The notes: generated from the letters alone by a model not told the origin. A DNA stretch of 35,123 nucleotides from an uncultured Lewinella sp. (GCA_913057785.1 CAJXPD010000092.1:1-35123); one strand, 5' to 3'; counted from the first letter of the stretch, positions 17,001 to 24,378 are shown. Numbers and translations are program-made.

Positions 17001-17454
17001 TTAGCTGTATATCCGCTTCTCTTACATTCGGATCATTGGGGTGACCATTAAAATAGGCGCCCACCAATTGGCCATACCAGGGCCAATCATATTCTGTATC
17101 TGCAGCCGCGTGAATGCCGACATATCCTCCACCCGCTTGTATAAACCGGTTAAATTCCAATTGCTGCGCCTCGTCCAGTACATCTCCCGTGGTATTGAGA
17201 AAGACTACTACATTATACTTCTGCAAATGAACCTCTTTGAAAATGGAAGCGTCCTCTGTCGTATCCACTTGGAAGCCATGTTTTCTTCCTAAAGCCATAA
17301 TAGCCGTCTTCCCTTCATCAATACTGTCGTGCCTGAAGCTTTCTGTTTTGGAAAACACCAGTACACTCACGAAGTGTTCCTTGGCAAAAAGGATCTTGAA
17401 AGCGATAAATCCAAGTAACCCCAGTATGCCTAAAATGATAATAGCTCTCTTCAT
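14038..17454 (-). CDS. ThuA - PQQ-type sugar dehydrogenase - PKD - cytochrome c - beta-sandwich fusion
   Basis: The start at 17454 gives MKRAIIILGILGLLGFIAFKIL, a signal or anchor segment. Domains follow in order. ThuA covers about residues 25-260 (VLVFSKTESFRHDSIDEG, GGGYVGIHAAADTEYDWPWYG). A GSDH-family propeller covers about 270-650 (DGKLLFVERKGAVRLFDP, GLALDPKFEENNWIYLFY, NDLRGKILRIKPE, CRNPFRISVD). A PKD domain covers about 690-780 (DFDGDELTYEWYFDGD). A cytochrome c domain has heme motif Cys869-x-x-Cys872-His873 and possible Met ligand in IAMAAHP. A C-terminal CBM6-like sandwich follows. Total 1138 residues. The order suggests sugar oxidation with direct electron transfer to heme in one extracytoplasmic chain. 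It is divergent from the Nudix regulator with a shared operator-like repeat. Confidence 0.9.
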   Translation of the reverse strand: MKRAIIILGILGLLGFIAFKILFAKEHFVSVLVFSKTESFRHDSIDEGKTAIMALGRKHGFQVDTTEDASIFKEVHLQKYNVVVFLNTTGDVLDEAQQLEFNRFIQAGGGYVGIHAAADTEYDWPWYGQLVGAYFNGHPNDPNVREADIQLIDGTHESTSMLPEVWHRNDEWYNYKDIQADLTVLLNLDETSYEGGTNGENHPIAWYHEFDGGRAWYTGLGHTPESFSDPLFLDHLLGGINYAAGPAERLDFSNANVAPEENRFIKVVLEDQLDEPMELEILPDGKLLFVERKGAVRLFDPAVDSSSLIQQIEVSSKFEDGLLGLALDPKFEENNWIYLFYSHPEKWQQNISRFTMAADYGSIDMASEKVMLEIPTQREECCHSAGSMEFGPEGLLYISLGDNTNPHESDGFSPSDERTDRGPWDAQKSSANTNDLRGKILRIKPEADGTYSIPSGNLFAEGSDEGRPEIYVMGCRNPFRISVDQRNGYLYWGEVGPDAGRDSLGRGPRGYDEVNQAKKAGFYGWPYFIANNQPYNKYDFAVQASFDPFDPEKPINQSPNNTGARELPPTNPAFIWYPYGPSSEFPLVGDGGRNAMAGPVFYVDDYPENPGRFPGYYDGKLFIYDWMRGWIMAVTMDEEQNFKRMERFMPSYKFSNPTDIIMGPNGDMYMLEYGTIWFSDNPDARLVHIQYNSGNRKPVAQIDADQTVGALPLAVNFSAANTKDFDGDELTYEWYFDGDDKVDATEPNPSFTFEKAGEYKARLVVTDPSGESAEASTTILAGNAMPELSWDFVGNRSFYWDGQRLDYEVKVEDAEDGQLGSGIDPQSVTVSIDYLERGYDANESAIGHQAMQEASLFILGQRLIEQSDCSACHQKAQKSVGPSYVEVAQKYQNDDKAVQYLAEKIIAGGGGVWGEIAMAAHPQLSNSEAEQMSKYILSLAGDAGALANSLGTKGSYIFDQHESGNPEGKYIFRASYQDKGGKVIGPLVAQQEIVLKSPTVLAADYAILEKSMRFTLTPEQAQGMVEEDLDIVIAQNNGYVMYSQLDLTGVKGILIHYLKAGAFMEGGKITFRVDAIDGPAIAEVDLSIGIASFGEDKEFTTIKEVEGVHDLYVTFSNTGEKPVTGIVSFYFDNQAMNN

Positions 17455-17473
17455 GTCGTCTTTAATTTGTAAA

Positions 17474-17512
17474 TTTGACACAATAATAAACAAATCCCTT
17501 TATTTTGTCAAA
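17474..17512. promoter_or_regulatory. Divergent operator between the ThuA/PQQ fusion and Nudix regulator genes
   Basis: TTTGACACAATAA (17474-17486) and TTATTTTGTCAAA (17500-17512) form a 13-bp inverted repeat with one mismatch and a 13-bp spacer. It begins 20 bp upstream of the fusion gene's ATG, and its right arm covers the proposed TTG start of the regulator. A regulator of this family sits beside it, so autoregulation plus control of the fusion gene is likely; binding is inferred. Confidence 0.65.
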
Positions 17513-18296
17513 TGAACACAATAGCTCTTCGACCCTTGAAACCAATATTTTTGAGTATTTCGAAGCAGCAAAAGACAAATTTCTGCCCGGTATATCAGCT
17601 GACGCTGTAATCTTAGGCTACGATAGCCAACATATCAAAGTGCTTTTACTGAAAGCACAAGATGCCGACATTTGGATGCTCCCCGGTGGCTTCATCGAGA
17701 AGGAATATGATGTTGATGTGGCCGTACATAGGGTAGTAAAGGCCCGAACTGGCTTGGAAGAACTTTATTTCCAGCAATTCAAGTTGTTTGGAAAGTCGGA
17801 TCGCAATGCCCACAAACAAGAACACCTGAAAAAGTTCCAAGAACTCAGTCCTGCCGCTCATGAATGGATTAACCAACGCTTCGTTACTGTAGGATACTTC
17901 GCCTTGGTTCACATTGAAGATGTGGAACCCAAACCCGATCTATTTACGGACACCTGTGAATGGGTCGCCTTGGATCAGCTTCCTACCCTAATATTGGATC
18001 ATCGGGAAATTATTGATACAGCACTTGCTTACCTCCGTCGACAATTGAATTATTTACCTCTGGGAATCAACTTGCTGCCAGAACGGTTTACCATGTCTCA
18101 ATTCCAAAACTTATATGAGGAAATCCTAAAGCAAAAGCTCGATCGAGGCAACTTCCAACGAAAAATGCTGAAGCTGGATATCCTTATCCGGCATGAAAAA
18201 CTAAAAAGCGGCGGTGCACATAAAGCACCCTATTTATATGAATTCGACCAAGAAAAATATCATGAAAAAGTAAGAAACGGCATCGGTTTTATTTAA
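17505..18296 (+). CDS. NrtR/AraR-type transcriptional regulator with degenerate Nudix domain
   Basis: The 263-residue product has an N-terminal Nudix domain (about residues 25-165) and a C-terminal winged-helix region (about 190-255: FTMSQFQNLYEEILKQKLDRGNFQRKMLKL), the layout of NrtR and Bacteroides AraR regulators. The Nudix box at residues 61-84 (GGFIEKEYDVDVAVHRVVKA) keeps the glycines and Arg but lacks the catalytic glutamates (E16, E19 and E20 of the box read V, A, R), so it should sense a sugar or nucleotide rather than hydrolyse it. No in-frame ATG exists near the N-terminus; TTG at 17505 is the best start, and the nearby ATG at 17512 is out of frame. The neighbours point to sugar-oxidation genes as targets. 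Confidence 0.85.
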   Translation: MSNEHNSSSTLETNIFEYFEAAKDKFLPGISADAVILGYDSQHIKVLLLKAQDADIWMLPGGFIEKEYDVDVAVHRVVKARTGLEELYFQQFKLFGKSDRNAHKQEHLKKFQELSPAAHEWINQRFVTVGYFALVHIEDVEPKPDLFTDTCEWVALDQLPTLILDHREIIDTALAYLRRQLNYLPLGINLLPERFTMSQFQNLYEEILKQKLDRGNFQRKMLKLDILIRHEKLKSGGAHKAPYLYEFDQEKYHEKVRNGIGFI

Positions 18297-18323
18297 ACGC
18301 GCTCAAAATATTCCGCCAAAAGC

Positions 18324-18473
18324 TATTACATCCTTCGCTGACAATTTTTGTGGGCCTGTTCGGTTGTCCAGACAGGCAGCGTTTTAGTTTGAAGAATTGC
18401 GCCCAACGGAAGCAAGGTTTTTAGCTAAAAGGTTGACTCCAAAACACAAAAATTGTCAGAGAACGTATTACAT
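18324..18473. mobile_element. MITE-like element with 8-bp direct repeats
   Basis: A 134-bp segment (18332-18465) has ends CCTTCGCTGAC... and ...GTCAGAGAACG that form 21-bp terminal inverted repeats matching at 19 of 21 positions; the inner 15 bp are perfect. Directly outside are identical 8-bp repeats TATTACAT (18324-18331 and 18466-18473), as expected of a target-site duplication. The interior has smaller stems (CCTGT/ACAGG near 18355-18376) and no coding capacity. This is the form of a miniature inverted-repeat element mobilised by a transposase elsewhere; no transposase family is assigned. It accounts for most of the gap between the regulator and the FAD oxidoreductase genes. Confidence 0.7.
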
Positions 18474-18571
18474 TTAATAAGTTCAGGACTCCTGTTTGTA
18501 AATCTAGTGGTCGAGAGCCTCTCCTCCGACTATAACCGTACTGCCATTCCTGGCTTGAAAACGATAAACCA

Positions 18572-20278
18572 ATGATAAAAACCAACTTACATCGCTTATT
18601 CACTACTTCTCTATTTCTCCTCGCTCTTACCATAGCATTACACTCTTGTCAAGATAGAGCTGCTACTCAAGATGAATATGACCTGGTAGTATATGGCGGT
18701 ACCTCCGCAGGAATTGCTGCGGCAGTACAGGCAAAACGGATGGGAAAATCTGTAATCTTGATTGAGCCCTCCTCCCGCATCGGTGGCTTGACGACGGGTG
18801 GTCTTGGCCAAACCGACATCGGCAACAAAGCAGCCATCGGAGGCATCTCCCGAGAATTCTACGAAGGGATAAAGGAATATTACGATATCCCGGCCAATTG
18901 GAAGTGGCAGCAAAAGGAAGAATACAAGGATGGCGGACAGACACGCACAGCTGCAGGCGAAAGCTCCATGTGGACTTTCGAACCTTCTGCTGCTCTGGCT
19001 GTCTACGAAAACTGGATTGACACCTACAACATTCCCCTTGTTTTCAAGCAACAATTAGATCGTGAGAATGGCGTGACGAAAATGGACGGGAAAATAAGTG
19101 AAATCAAAATGCGCTCAGGTGAGGTCTACCGTGGCAAGATGTTTATCGACGCTACCTATGAAGGAGATCTACTTGCTACAGCAGACATTAGCTATACTAT
19201 TGGGCGAGAAGCCAACGCCAAGTATAAAGAAACCCAGAATGGTGTCAATACCAGCCTAAAGGATACTACCATGACAGGCTATCCTGCACACAATGGTATC
19301 AATCACAATTTTGTAGATGGAGTTGATCCTTATGTCGTAAAGGGAGATCCCGGTAGTGGCTTATTGCCCTTCATCAACCCGAATGGCCCAGGGGAAGAAG
19401 GAGCTGGGGATCATCATATCCAAGCCTATTGCTTCCGTATGTGCCTCACCGATCACCCAGACAATCGCATACCCTTTGCTAAACCCGACAACTACAATGA
19501 ACTCGATTACGAGTTGCTCCTCCGCAATTTCGAGGCAGGAGAAGAGGGTTTCCCCTGGATCAATTCTCAAATGCCCAATCGAAAAACGGACACCAATAAT
19601 CGTACTGGTTTTTCAACCGACTTCATAGGTCAGAATTATAGCTACCCAGAAGCCAGTTATGAAGAGCGAGAAAAGATCATAGAAGCACATCGACAATATC
19701 AACAGGGACTTATGTGGACCTTGGCCAACCATCCGCGGGTACCAGAACATATCCGCACTGAAGTAGCTAAATGGGGCACCAGCAAAGATGAGTTTGAACG
19801 CGAAGATGGCTGGCAGCAACAATTATACGTGCGAGAAGCCCGAAGAATGGTGAGTGATTACGTCATGACACAGTACAATTGTGAAGGCCTGGAAATTGCG
19901 GAAGACCCCATTGGTATGGCCGCCTATGGCATGGATTCTCACAATACCCAGCGCTATGTCAATGCAGAGGGTTTGGCTAAAAACGAAGGGAACGTTGAAG
20001 CTAGAGTAAAAGAACCTTACCCCATTAGCTATAGATCGATCGTTCCTAAAAAATCAGAGTGTCCCAACTTACTCGTCCCCATCTGCGTCAGTGCCTCCCA
20101 TATCGCTTTTGGGTCCATCCGCATGGAGCCAGTGTTCATGGTTTTGGGCCAATCTGCAGCCACAGCTGCCTGCCTCTCTATCGATGAAGAGATAGCAGTA
20201 CAAGATCTGGACTATGCAGCATTACAAAAACAATTACTGGCAGATAAACAGCGCCTAAGCTGGACAGGGAATGAATAG
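18572..20278 (+). CDS. Secreted FAD-dependent oxidoreductase lipoprotein
   Basis: This 568-residue protein starts with a lipoprotein signal (LTIALHSC, Cys26). The mature part has a Rossmann-type FAD site YDLVVYGGTSAGIAAAVQAKRMG with the following acidic strand VILIEP, then RIGGLTTGGLGQTD, and a C-terminal FAD segment CPNLLVPICVSASHIAFGSIRMEP. This is the FAD_oxidored family (PF12831-like), often found as exported proteins in polysaccharide or sugar loci of Bacteroidota and Planctomycetes. The substrate is not known; sugar or polyol oxidation is a guess from context. It follows the Nudix regulator gene, from which the MITE-like insertion separates it. Confidence 0.88.
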   Translation: MIKTNLHRLFTTSLFLLALTIALHSCQDRAATQDEYDLVVYGGTSAGIAAAVQAKRMGKSVILIEPSSRIGGLTTGGLGQTDIGNKAAIGGISREFYEGIKEYYDIPANWKWQQKEEYKDGGQTRTAAGESSMWTFEPSAALAVYENWIDTYNIPLVFKQQLDRENGVTKMDGKISEIKMRSGEVYRGKMFIDATYEGDLLATADISYTIGREANAKYKETQNGVNTSLKDTTMTGYPAHNGINHNFVDGVDPYVVKGDPGSGLLPFINPNGPGEEGAGDHHIQAYCFRMCLTDHPDNRIPFAKPDNYNELDYELLLRNFEAGEEGFPWINSQMPNRKTDTNNRTGFSTDFIGQNYSYPEASYEEREKIIEAHRQYQQGLMWTLANHPRVPEHIRTEVAKWGTSKDEFEREDGWQQQLYVREARRMVSDYVMTQYNCEGLEIAEDPIGMAAYGMDSHNTQRYVNAEGLAKNEGNVEARVKEPYPISYRSIVPKKSECPNLLVPICVSASHIAFGSIRMEPVFMVLGQSAATAACLSIDEEIAVQDLDYAALQKQLLADKQRLSWTGNE

Positions 20279-20291
20279 CTGCTTCAGAACA

Positions 20292-20330
20292 CGAACACTT
20301 CGAAAGTTTTGGAAACTTCCGAAGTGTTCG
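20292..20330. repeat. CTTCCGAAG-family hairpin, copy 1
   Basis: Arms 20292-20309 and 20313-20330 match at 17 of 18 positions around loop TGG. It starts 14 bp after the FAD oxidoreductase stop codon. Core CTTCCGAAG is shared with copies at 20981, 34259 and 35079. No T-run follows. Confidence 0.75.
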
Positions 20331-20416
20331 CATCCCTAACAAATACCTAACATTAGTGAGCTTTGCCCTTATTCGATTACCTATTTTTATACCCCACACA
20401 AAATCAACAAACTAGT

Positions 20417-20965
20417 ATGAAGCTCACAGCGAGAAACACACACCGCGATATCGCCTATTTCTACATAGGATTGATTATTTCCTTTTCATTATCGGGCATT
20501 TTTCTGAACCATCGCCGCGTATGGCATCCGATGAAGTATAAATACAGTACGGAACAAATTGCCCTAAATCAAAAAGTAACAGCAGATCAGGTAACTGATG
20601 ACTACATCAAGTCCTTTTCTCAGGAATTTAAGATTGATGATCAGCTTCGGCGGTACGCTGTAGATGATAATAATGTACTTCGCATTTCCTACACCGACCA
20701 TGATGTACAAGTAAATCTAAATAGTGGAGAAGGGGAGATTGGAGAGTTTCGTCAAACACCACTTCTAGGGCAAATGACCGAACTTCACGTCACCACCAAT
20801 AAATGGTGGATTTATTATTCTGACGTCTTCGGCATCGCCATGTTGACCATTGCCATCACCGGCATGTTCATTGTCAAAGGACAGAATAGCTTTCGCAAAC
20901 GAGGTTGGAAATTAGCTTTAATCGGCATCATCTTTCCGCTAATCTTCCTTTTCTTGCTGGGCTAA
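20417..20965 (+). CDS. PepSY-associated transmembrane protein
   Basis: The 182-residue product from the ATG at 20417 has an N-terminal membrane helix (DIAYFYIGLIISFSLSGIFLNHR), a periplasmic PepSY-like region (about residues 45-115), and two C-terminal helices (VFGIAMLTIAITGMFIV and LALIGIIFPLIFLFLLG). This is the PepSY-associated TM family, small relatives of membrane proteins often tied to metal or siderophore uptake or redox at the membrane. The motif TELHVTTNKWWIYYSDVFG is typical. A start further upstream at 20363 would add an atypical leader and run into the likely promoter. No partner receptor gene is present in the window, so the role stays open. Confidence 0.8.
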   Translation: MKLTARNTHRDIAYFYIGLIISFSLSGIFLNHRRVWHPMKYKYSTEQIALNQKVTADQVTDDYIKSFSQEFKIDDQLRRYAVDDNNVLRISYTDHDVQVNLNSGEGEIGEFRQTPLLGQMTELHVTTNKWWIYYSDVFGIAMLTIAITGMFIVKGQNSFRKRGWKLALIGIIFPLIFLFLLG

Positions 20966-20980
20966 GCGATAGCAAACCTA

Positions 20981-21008
20981 CTTCCGAAGTTTTCGAAAAC
21001 TTCGGAAG
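20981..21008. repeat. CTTCCGAAG-family hairpin, copy 2 (perfect 28-bp palindrome)
   Basis: The whole 28 bp equals its own reverse complement: CTTCCGAAGTTTT, then CG, then its mirror ending CTTCGGAAG. It begins 16 bp after the PepSY gene stop codon. Confidence 0.8.
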
Positions 21009-21073
21009 CAGACTATCCACCATAAACCTAATACCACTTCCCCTGTTTAATTGGCTCAACAGTTGCCAATATC

Positions 21074-21802
21074 ATGATCCTCATTCGATTGTTTAGCCTC
21101 TTATTTTGCCTTACCTTCTTAACCCATTGCGAAGCACAACAAAAAGCCGCTTCCGCTTCTCCCCAAGAGACCTATACCTATAACACCTCCTCCAGAGATG
21201 GAATTGGCAAATACTATCTCGGGCGTGAAATTTCACACGTGATGGGGCATTTTGGTGCCAGTTGGCTGGAAAGAACTGAACGAGAACAGGAAGAGAACGT
21301 TAGTCAAGCCATTCTCAACATGAAATTAAAGTCGGATGAAGTAATCGCTGATATTGGCGCAGGTTCTGGCTACTATACCTTCCGAATGGCGAAGCAAATA
21401 CCGGAGGGGAAAGTCCTGGCTGTAGACCTACAGCCAGAAATGCTGGACATCATGCGGCAAAAGATCAAGAAAAATAAGATTAAAAATGTTGAGCTGATCC
21501 AAGCCACGGAAGAAAGTCCCAATCTAGCCAACAACTCCATCGATATGGCCATCATGGTGGATGTGTATCACGAGCTCTCCTATCCCAAAGAGGTGATGCA
21601 AGAGATCGTATCAGCCCTAAAGCCCAAGGGTCGATTCATTTTACTAGAATACCGAATGGAAGACCCCAAGGTCCCCATTAAAAGGCTGCATAAAATGTCT
21701 TTGGAACAAGCCGTCAAAGAAATGAAAGCTGTGGGCCTGAAGCTACAGGAGAATATCGGCAACTTGCCTTGGCAGCATTTCATGATTTTTGTGAAGGAGT
21801 GA
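21074..21802 (+). CDS. Class I SAM-dependent methyltransferase with an export signal
   Basis: The 242-residue protein starts MILIRLFSLLFCLTFLTHCEAQQK, a signal peptide that resembles a lipoprotein signal (LTHC, with an unusual His before Cys). The rest is a class I methyltransferase: motif I VIADIGAGSGYYT, acidic end of strand 2 VLAVDLQPEML, then VELIQATEESPNL, MAIMVDVYHEL and FILLEYR. These enzymes use S-adenosylmethionine, a cytoplasmic cofactor, so an exported location is puzzling. The nearest internal Met that could skip the signal is Met57 (codon 21242), which would still leave motif I intact. The substrate is unknown. Confidence 0.82.
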   Translation: MILIRLFSLLFCLTFLTHCEAQQKAASASPQETYTYNTSSRDGIGKYYLGREISHVMGHFGASWLERTEREQEENVSQAILNMKLKSDEVIADIGAGSGYYTFRMAKQIPEGKVLAVDLQPEMLDIMRQKIKKNKIKNVELIQATEESPNLANNSIDMAIMVDVYHELSYPKEVMQEIVSALKPKGRFILLEYRMEDPKVPIKRLHKMSLEQAVKEMKAVGLKLQENIGNLPWQHFMIFVKE

Positions 21803-21840
21803 TTCTCTGCAGTTCTTAATGAAGTTTTGTGGATATTACA

Positions 21841-21857
21841 GGCCTAAATCATAGGCC
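21841..21857 (+). promoter_or_regulatory. Stem-loop directly before the YdcF-like start codon
   Basis: GGCCTA-AATCA-TAGGCC is a perfect six-bp hairpin that ends two bases before the ATG at 21860, where it could hide the ribosome entry site or end the upstream transcript. Confidence 0.4.
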
Positions 21858-21859
21858 AT

Positions 21860-22387
21860 ATGGTTATTGCAAACAAAAAGAAATGCATAATCGTCCTTGG
21901 TTCCCCTAATGATGCGAAAGGCAACCTCAGTCCAATTGCATTGAGTCGATTAAAAGTAGCTAAGGAGCTCTATACGGTAGAAAGAGTCTTTGTTTTATGC
22001 ACGGGTGGTTTTGGTCCCAGTTTTAATGTTACGAAGCACCCTCACGCCTTATATGCCCAGCATTTTTTGTTAGCGAATGGAGTAATGTCTGAGGATCTTT
22101 TGGATTCAGTACTAAGTGCTAACACGGTGGAAGACGCGGTTCTGTCATTAAAACAGCTCAATGATTTGGGAATCGAAGAGGTGCTTGTAGTAAGCTCGGA
22201 CTACCACATCCCCAGAGCAAAGTTCATCTTCGATAAGCTATTTGAAAATCATCAGGTATCCTATCACCCCGCAGATAGTCAGCATCTCGATGAAGTGGTG
22301 AGGAATAAGATAAACTCACACGAATTGCAGGCCCTCAAAGGGCTTAAAGAAAATGGATTGATCGTAAATGGGAAGGTTTTTAGGTAA
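21860..22387 (+). CDS. YdcF/DUF218 family protein
   Basis: The 175-residue protein begins KKCIIVLGSPNDAKGNLSPIALSRLKVA, the DUF218 start with a nucleotide-binding-like first strand. FVLCTGGFG, SANTVEDAVLSLKQL and VLVVSSDYHIPRAKFIFDKLF follow, the conserved 'SSxYHxxRA' block of YdcF, SanA and ElyC proteins. It lacks the membrane segments of ElyC and SanA and should be cytoplasmic. Its biochemical role is not established; YdcF of E. coli binds SAM. Its stop codon is only four bases from the end of the convergent SDR gene, with no terminator between them. Confidence 0.85.
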   Translation: MVIANKKKCIIVLGSPNDAKGNLSPIALSRLKVAKELYTVERVFVLCTGGFGPSFNVTKHPHALYAQHFLLANGVMSEDLLDSVLSANTVEDAVLSLKQLNDLGIEEVLVVSSDYHIPRAKFIFDKLFENHQVSYHPADSQHLDEVVRNKINSHELQALKGLKENGLIVNGKVFR

Positions 22388-22391
22388 AGGG

Positions 22392-23297
22392 CTAAGCTTG
22401 ATAGGCCAGGGTAACTTCATTGCAGTAATCATAAAGTTTTTTAGCGTCCTCCATATTTTTGGCGCTTTCTGCTTCTTCAGTCACACGGCAATCAGCATAA
22501 TAAGCTCCATTTGTCAATTCTGATTCTGGCATGATAGCCACCATCACCTGAGTAGCGGCCCCTTCCTCCGGCTGCTTCATATTCATCACCATCAATGGAT
22601 TGGTTAAAATGAAAGTCAGTTTTTGGACAAAGCTGATATTCCGCCCCAGATTAGTGCTTACCATCCCAGGATGCACCGATACCGCTTTCAGGTGTGGATA
22701 TTCTTCACCAAACTGTTTAGCCAACAAAATATTCCCCAATTTTGATTGCTGGTACCGTAGTCTAGGATTATAATCTCCATTATCTACCTTGGTGATTTGG
22801 TCTAGATTAATACGCGGTGCTCCTAGGCGAGTATGCCCCTTGGAGGATAACCAGATCTGTCTCCTGGTAATTTCAGCTAATATTTTCGATAATAGAAAAT
22901 GTCCAATCACATTCACCCCCATCTGCATTTCAAAACCATCTTTGGTCTTACCCGGAGGGGTATACATAACGCCAGCATTATTGATTAGACCATCAATTTG
23001 GTCATAGGCCCCCTTTACATAATGAGCAAAGTCTCTAACGGAAGCCAGGTCGCCCAAATCCAATGTATGCGATGCATCTAGTTGCTGAGGATCAAAGAGA
23101 ATATCCTTATCATCGATCAAGCCTTGTGCAAAATCAGCTTGCGTTTTAGCATTACGGCTAGCGATAATGACCTTGGCCTTAGCCTTCAATAGGACTTGGG
23201 TGGTGATTGCTCCCAGACCGGAATAAGCTCCGGTCACTAGAAATACCTTTCCATTAAGATCATGATGTTTAATCATGTCAGATGCTGTCTTTTTCAT
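22392..23297 (-). CDS. Short-chain dehydrogenase/reductase (retinol dehydrogenase-like)
   Basis: This 301-residue protein is a classical SDR: cofactor motif TGAYSGLG near residue 23, NNAGVMY around residue 107, and the catalytic YQQSK after NYNPRLR. The motif set resembles WWOX and retinol dehydrogenase-type SDRs, which use NAD(P)(H) on alcohols or ketones. The ATG at 23297 is used; Met8 is an equally possible start. It lies 22 bp downstream of the AraC regulator gene on the same strand, a common pair in Bacteroidota in which the regulator controls the dehydrogenase. That regulator is interrupted here, so control may be lost or altered. The substrate is unknown. Confidence 0.9.
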   Translation of the reverse strand: MKKTASDMIKHHDLNGKVFLVTGAYSGLGAITTQVLLKAKAKVIIASRNAKTQADFAQGLIDDKDILFDPQQLDASHTLDLGDLASVRDFAHYVKGAYDQIDGLINNAGVMYTPPGKTKDGFEMQMGVNVIGHFLLSKILAEITRRQIWLSSKGHTRLGAPRINLDQITKVDNGDYNPRLRYQQSKLGNILLAKQFGEEYPHLKAVSVHPGMVSTNLGRNISFVQKLTFILTNPLMVMNMKQPEEGAATQVMVAIMPESELTNGAYYADCRVTEEAESAKNMEDAKKLYDYCNEVTLAYQA

Positions 23298-23319
23298 AGC
23301 AATAGTTTGTGATAGTAAG

Positions 23320-24237
23320 CTAATTCAGATTTCGATATTCACTGGGACTCATCCCCGTTTTAGATTTAAAGAGCTTGCTGAAATTCTGTGGATAATCAAA
23401 CCCAAGACTGTATGCGACCTGGCTTACCGAATCATTGGAGTTGAGTAGTTTGGTTTTTGCTCTTTCTATGAGGTATCCGTAGATGTGATCCTTTGCACTT
23501 CTACCCGTTTCAGTCCTCAATAAATCACTCAAATAAGGCCCGGACATATTAAGAGCCTGACCACATTGATCAATGGTTGGCAATCCTTTTTCCGAGAGCT
23601 CCTCGGAAGCGAAATAAGACTGGAGAAAACGTTCAAACTGCGAGGCTAAGTCTTTATTTATGTTGGTACGGGTATAGAATTGGCGGTCGTAATAGCGATT
23701 ACTGTATTTGAGTATTGTTTCCAGATTCTGGATAATCAACTCCTGCGAATGGCGGTCCATATTTTGTTGTATTTCCATCTCTATAGTATCCACCAAAGTG
23801 TTTAAAAAGCGACGTTCTTTATCCGCTAAATGCAGCGCCTCATTGATTTCATAATTAAAGAAGGAATACTCATGGATGGTCTTGCCAAGGGTTGCTTTTC
23901 GGATAAGATCTGGGTGAAACAGGATAGTCCACCCCTGAGAGGCTGTCTCAGTATTGGCATGTTCTACGGCATGTGAAAAACTAGCTACCTGTCCTGCGCC
24001 AATAAAAAGCATCGTCCCTTCCTGGAAATCATAGGCACTTCTTCCATATTTGAAACTACCCCGGATCTCTCTTTTCATGGCCATATAATATAGATCACTA
24101 GTAAAATTCACCTCTCGTAGGTCCAGATCCGTTTTTGGCTATTTTCGGATAACCGTAATCAGCGGATGTGGCGGCAACTCCGCTTCTAAGAAGTTATATA
24201 CCTCTGCTATCGATCCAATGTGAATAATCTCTTTCAT
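23320..24237 (-). pseudogene. AraC family regulator interrupted by an in-frame TAG
   Basis: From the ATG at 24237 the frame reads MKEIIHIGSIAEVYNFLE...HPLITVIRK, the usual N-terminus of a Bacteroidota AraC subfamily, then TAG at 24141-24139 (codon 33), then continues in the same frame as PKTDLDLREVNFTSDLYYMAMKREIRG and the rest of the family domain (YGRSAYDFQEGTMLFIGAGQV). The C-terminal two-helix-turn-helix AraC domain is complete (ALNMSGPYLSDLLRTETG and VAYSLGFDYPQNFSKLFKSKTGMSPSEYR). A perfect -7 box lies upstream of 24237, supporting that start. One nonsense change therefore breaks the gene, unless it is a sequencing error or TAG is read through. A shorter product from GTG at 24111 would keep most of the protein. 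The SDR gene downstream is the likely target. Confidence 0.8.
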
Positions 24238-24266
24238 GCTTAAAACCCTTTGTTTTTCCTACTATA

Positions 24267-24274
24267 CAAAGATA
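24267..24274 (-). promoter_or_regulatory. -7 box of the AraC gene
   Basis: On the minus strand TATCTTTG matches TAnnTTTG exactly, 29 bases upstream of the ATG at 24237. A TTTG at 24292-24289 could be the -33 element, but the spacing (14 bp) is shorter than usual. Confidence 0.6.
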
Positions 24275-24378
24275 GGGGTAGGACTGGGCAAAGGACATAT
24301 TCATTTCGGGGAAAGATGAATACATTTCGCAGAGCTTAAGGAGGATTGGCGTCAAAACGGCTTACCAGGGGGTTCAGA

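Noticed and set aside
17512..17607. ATG at 17512 as the start of the Nudix regulator
   Set aside because: It is in a different frame from the conserved protein and runs into a stop after about 30 codons.
18638..19054. 138-codon minus-strand frame inside the FAD oxidoreductase gene
   Set aside because: Antisense shadow of a clear gene with no start context or family features.
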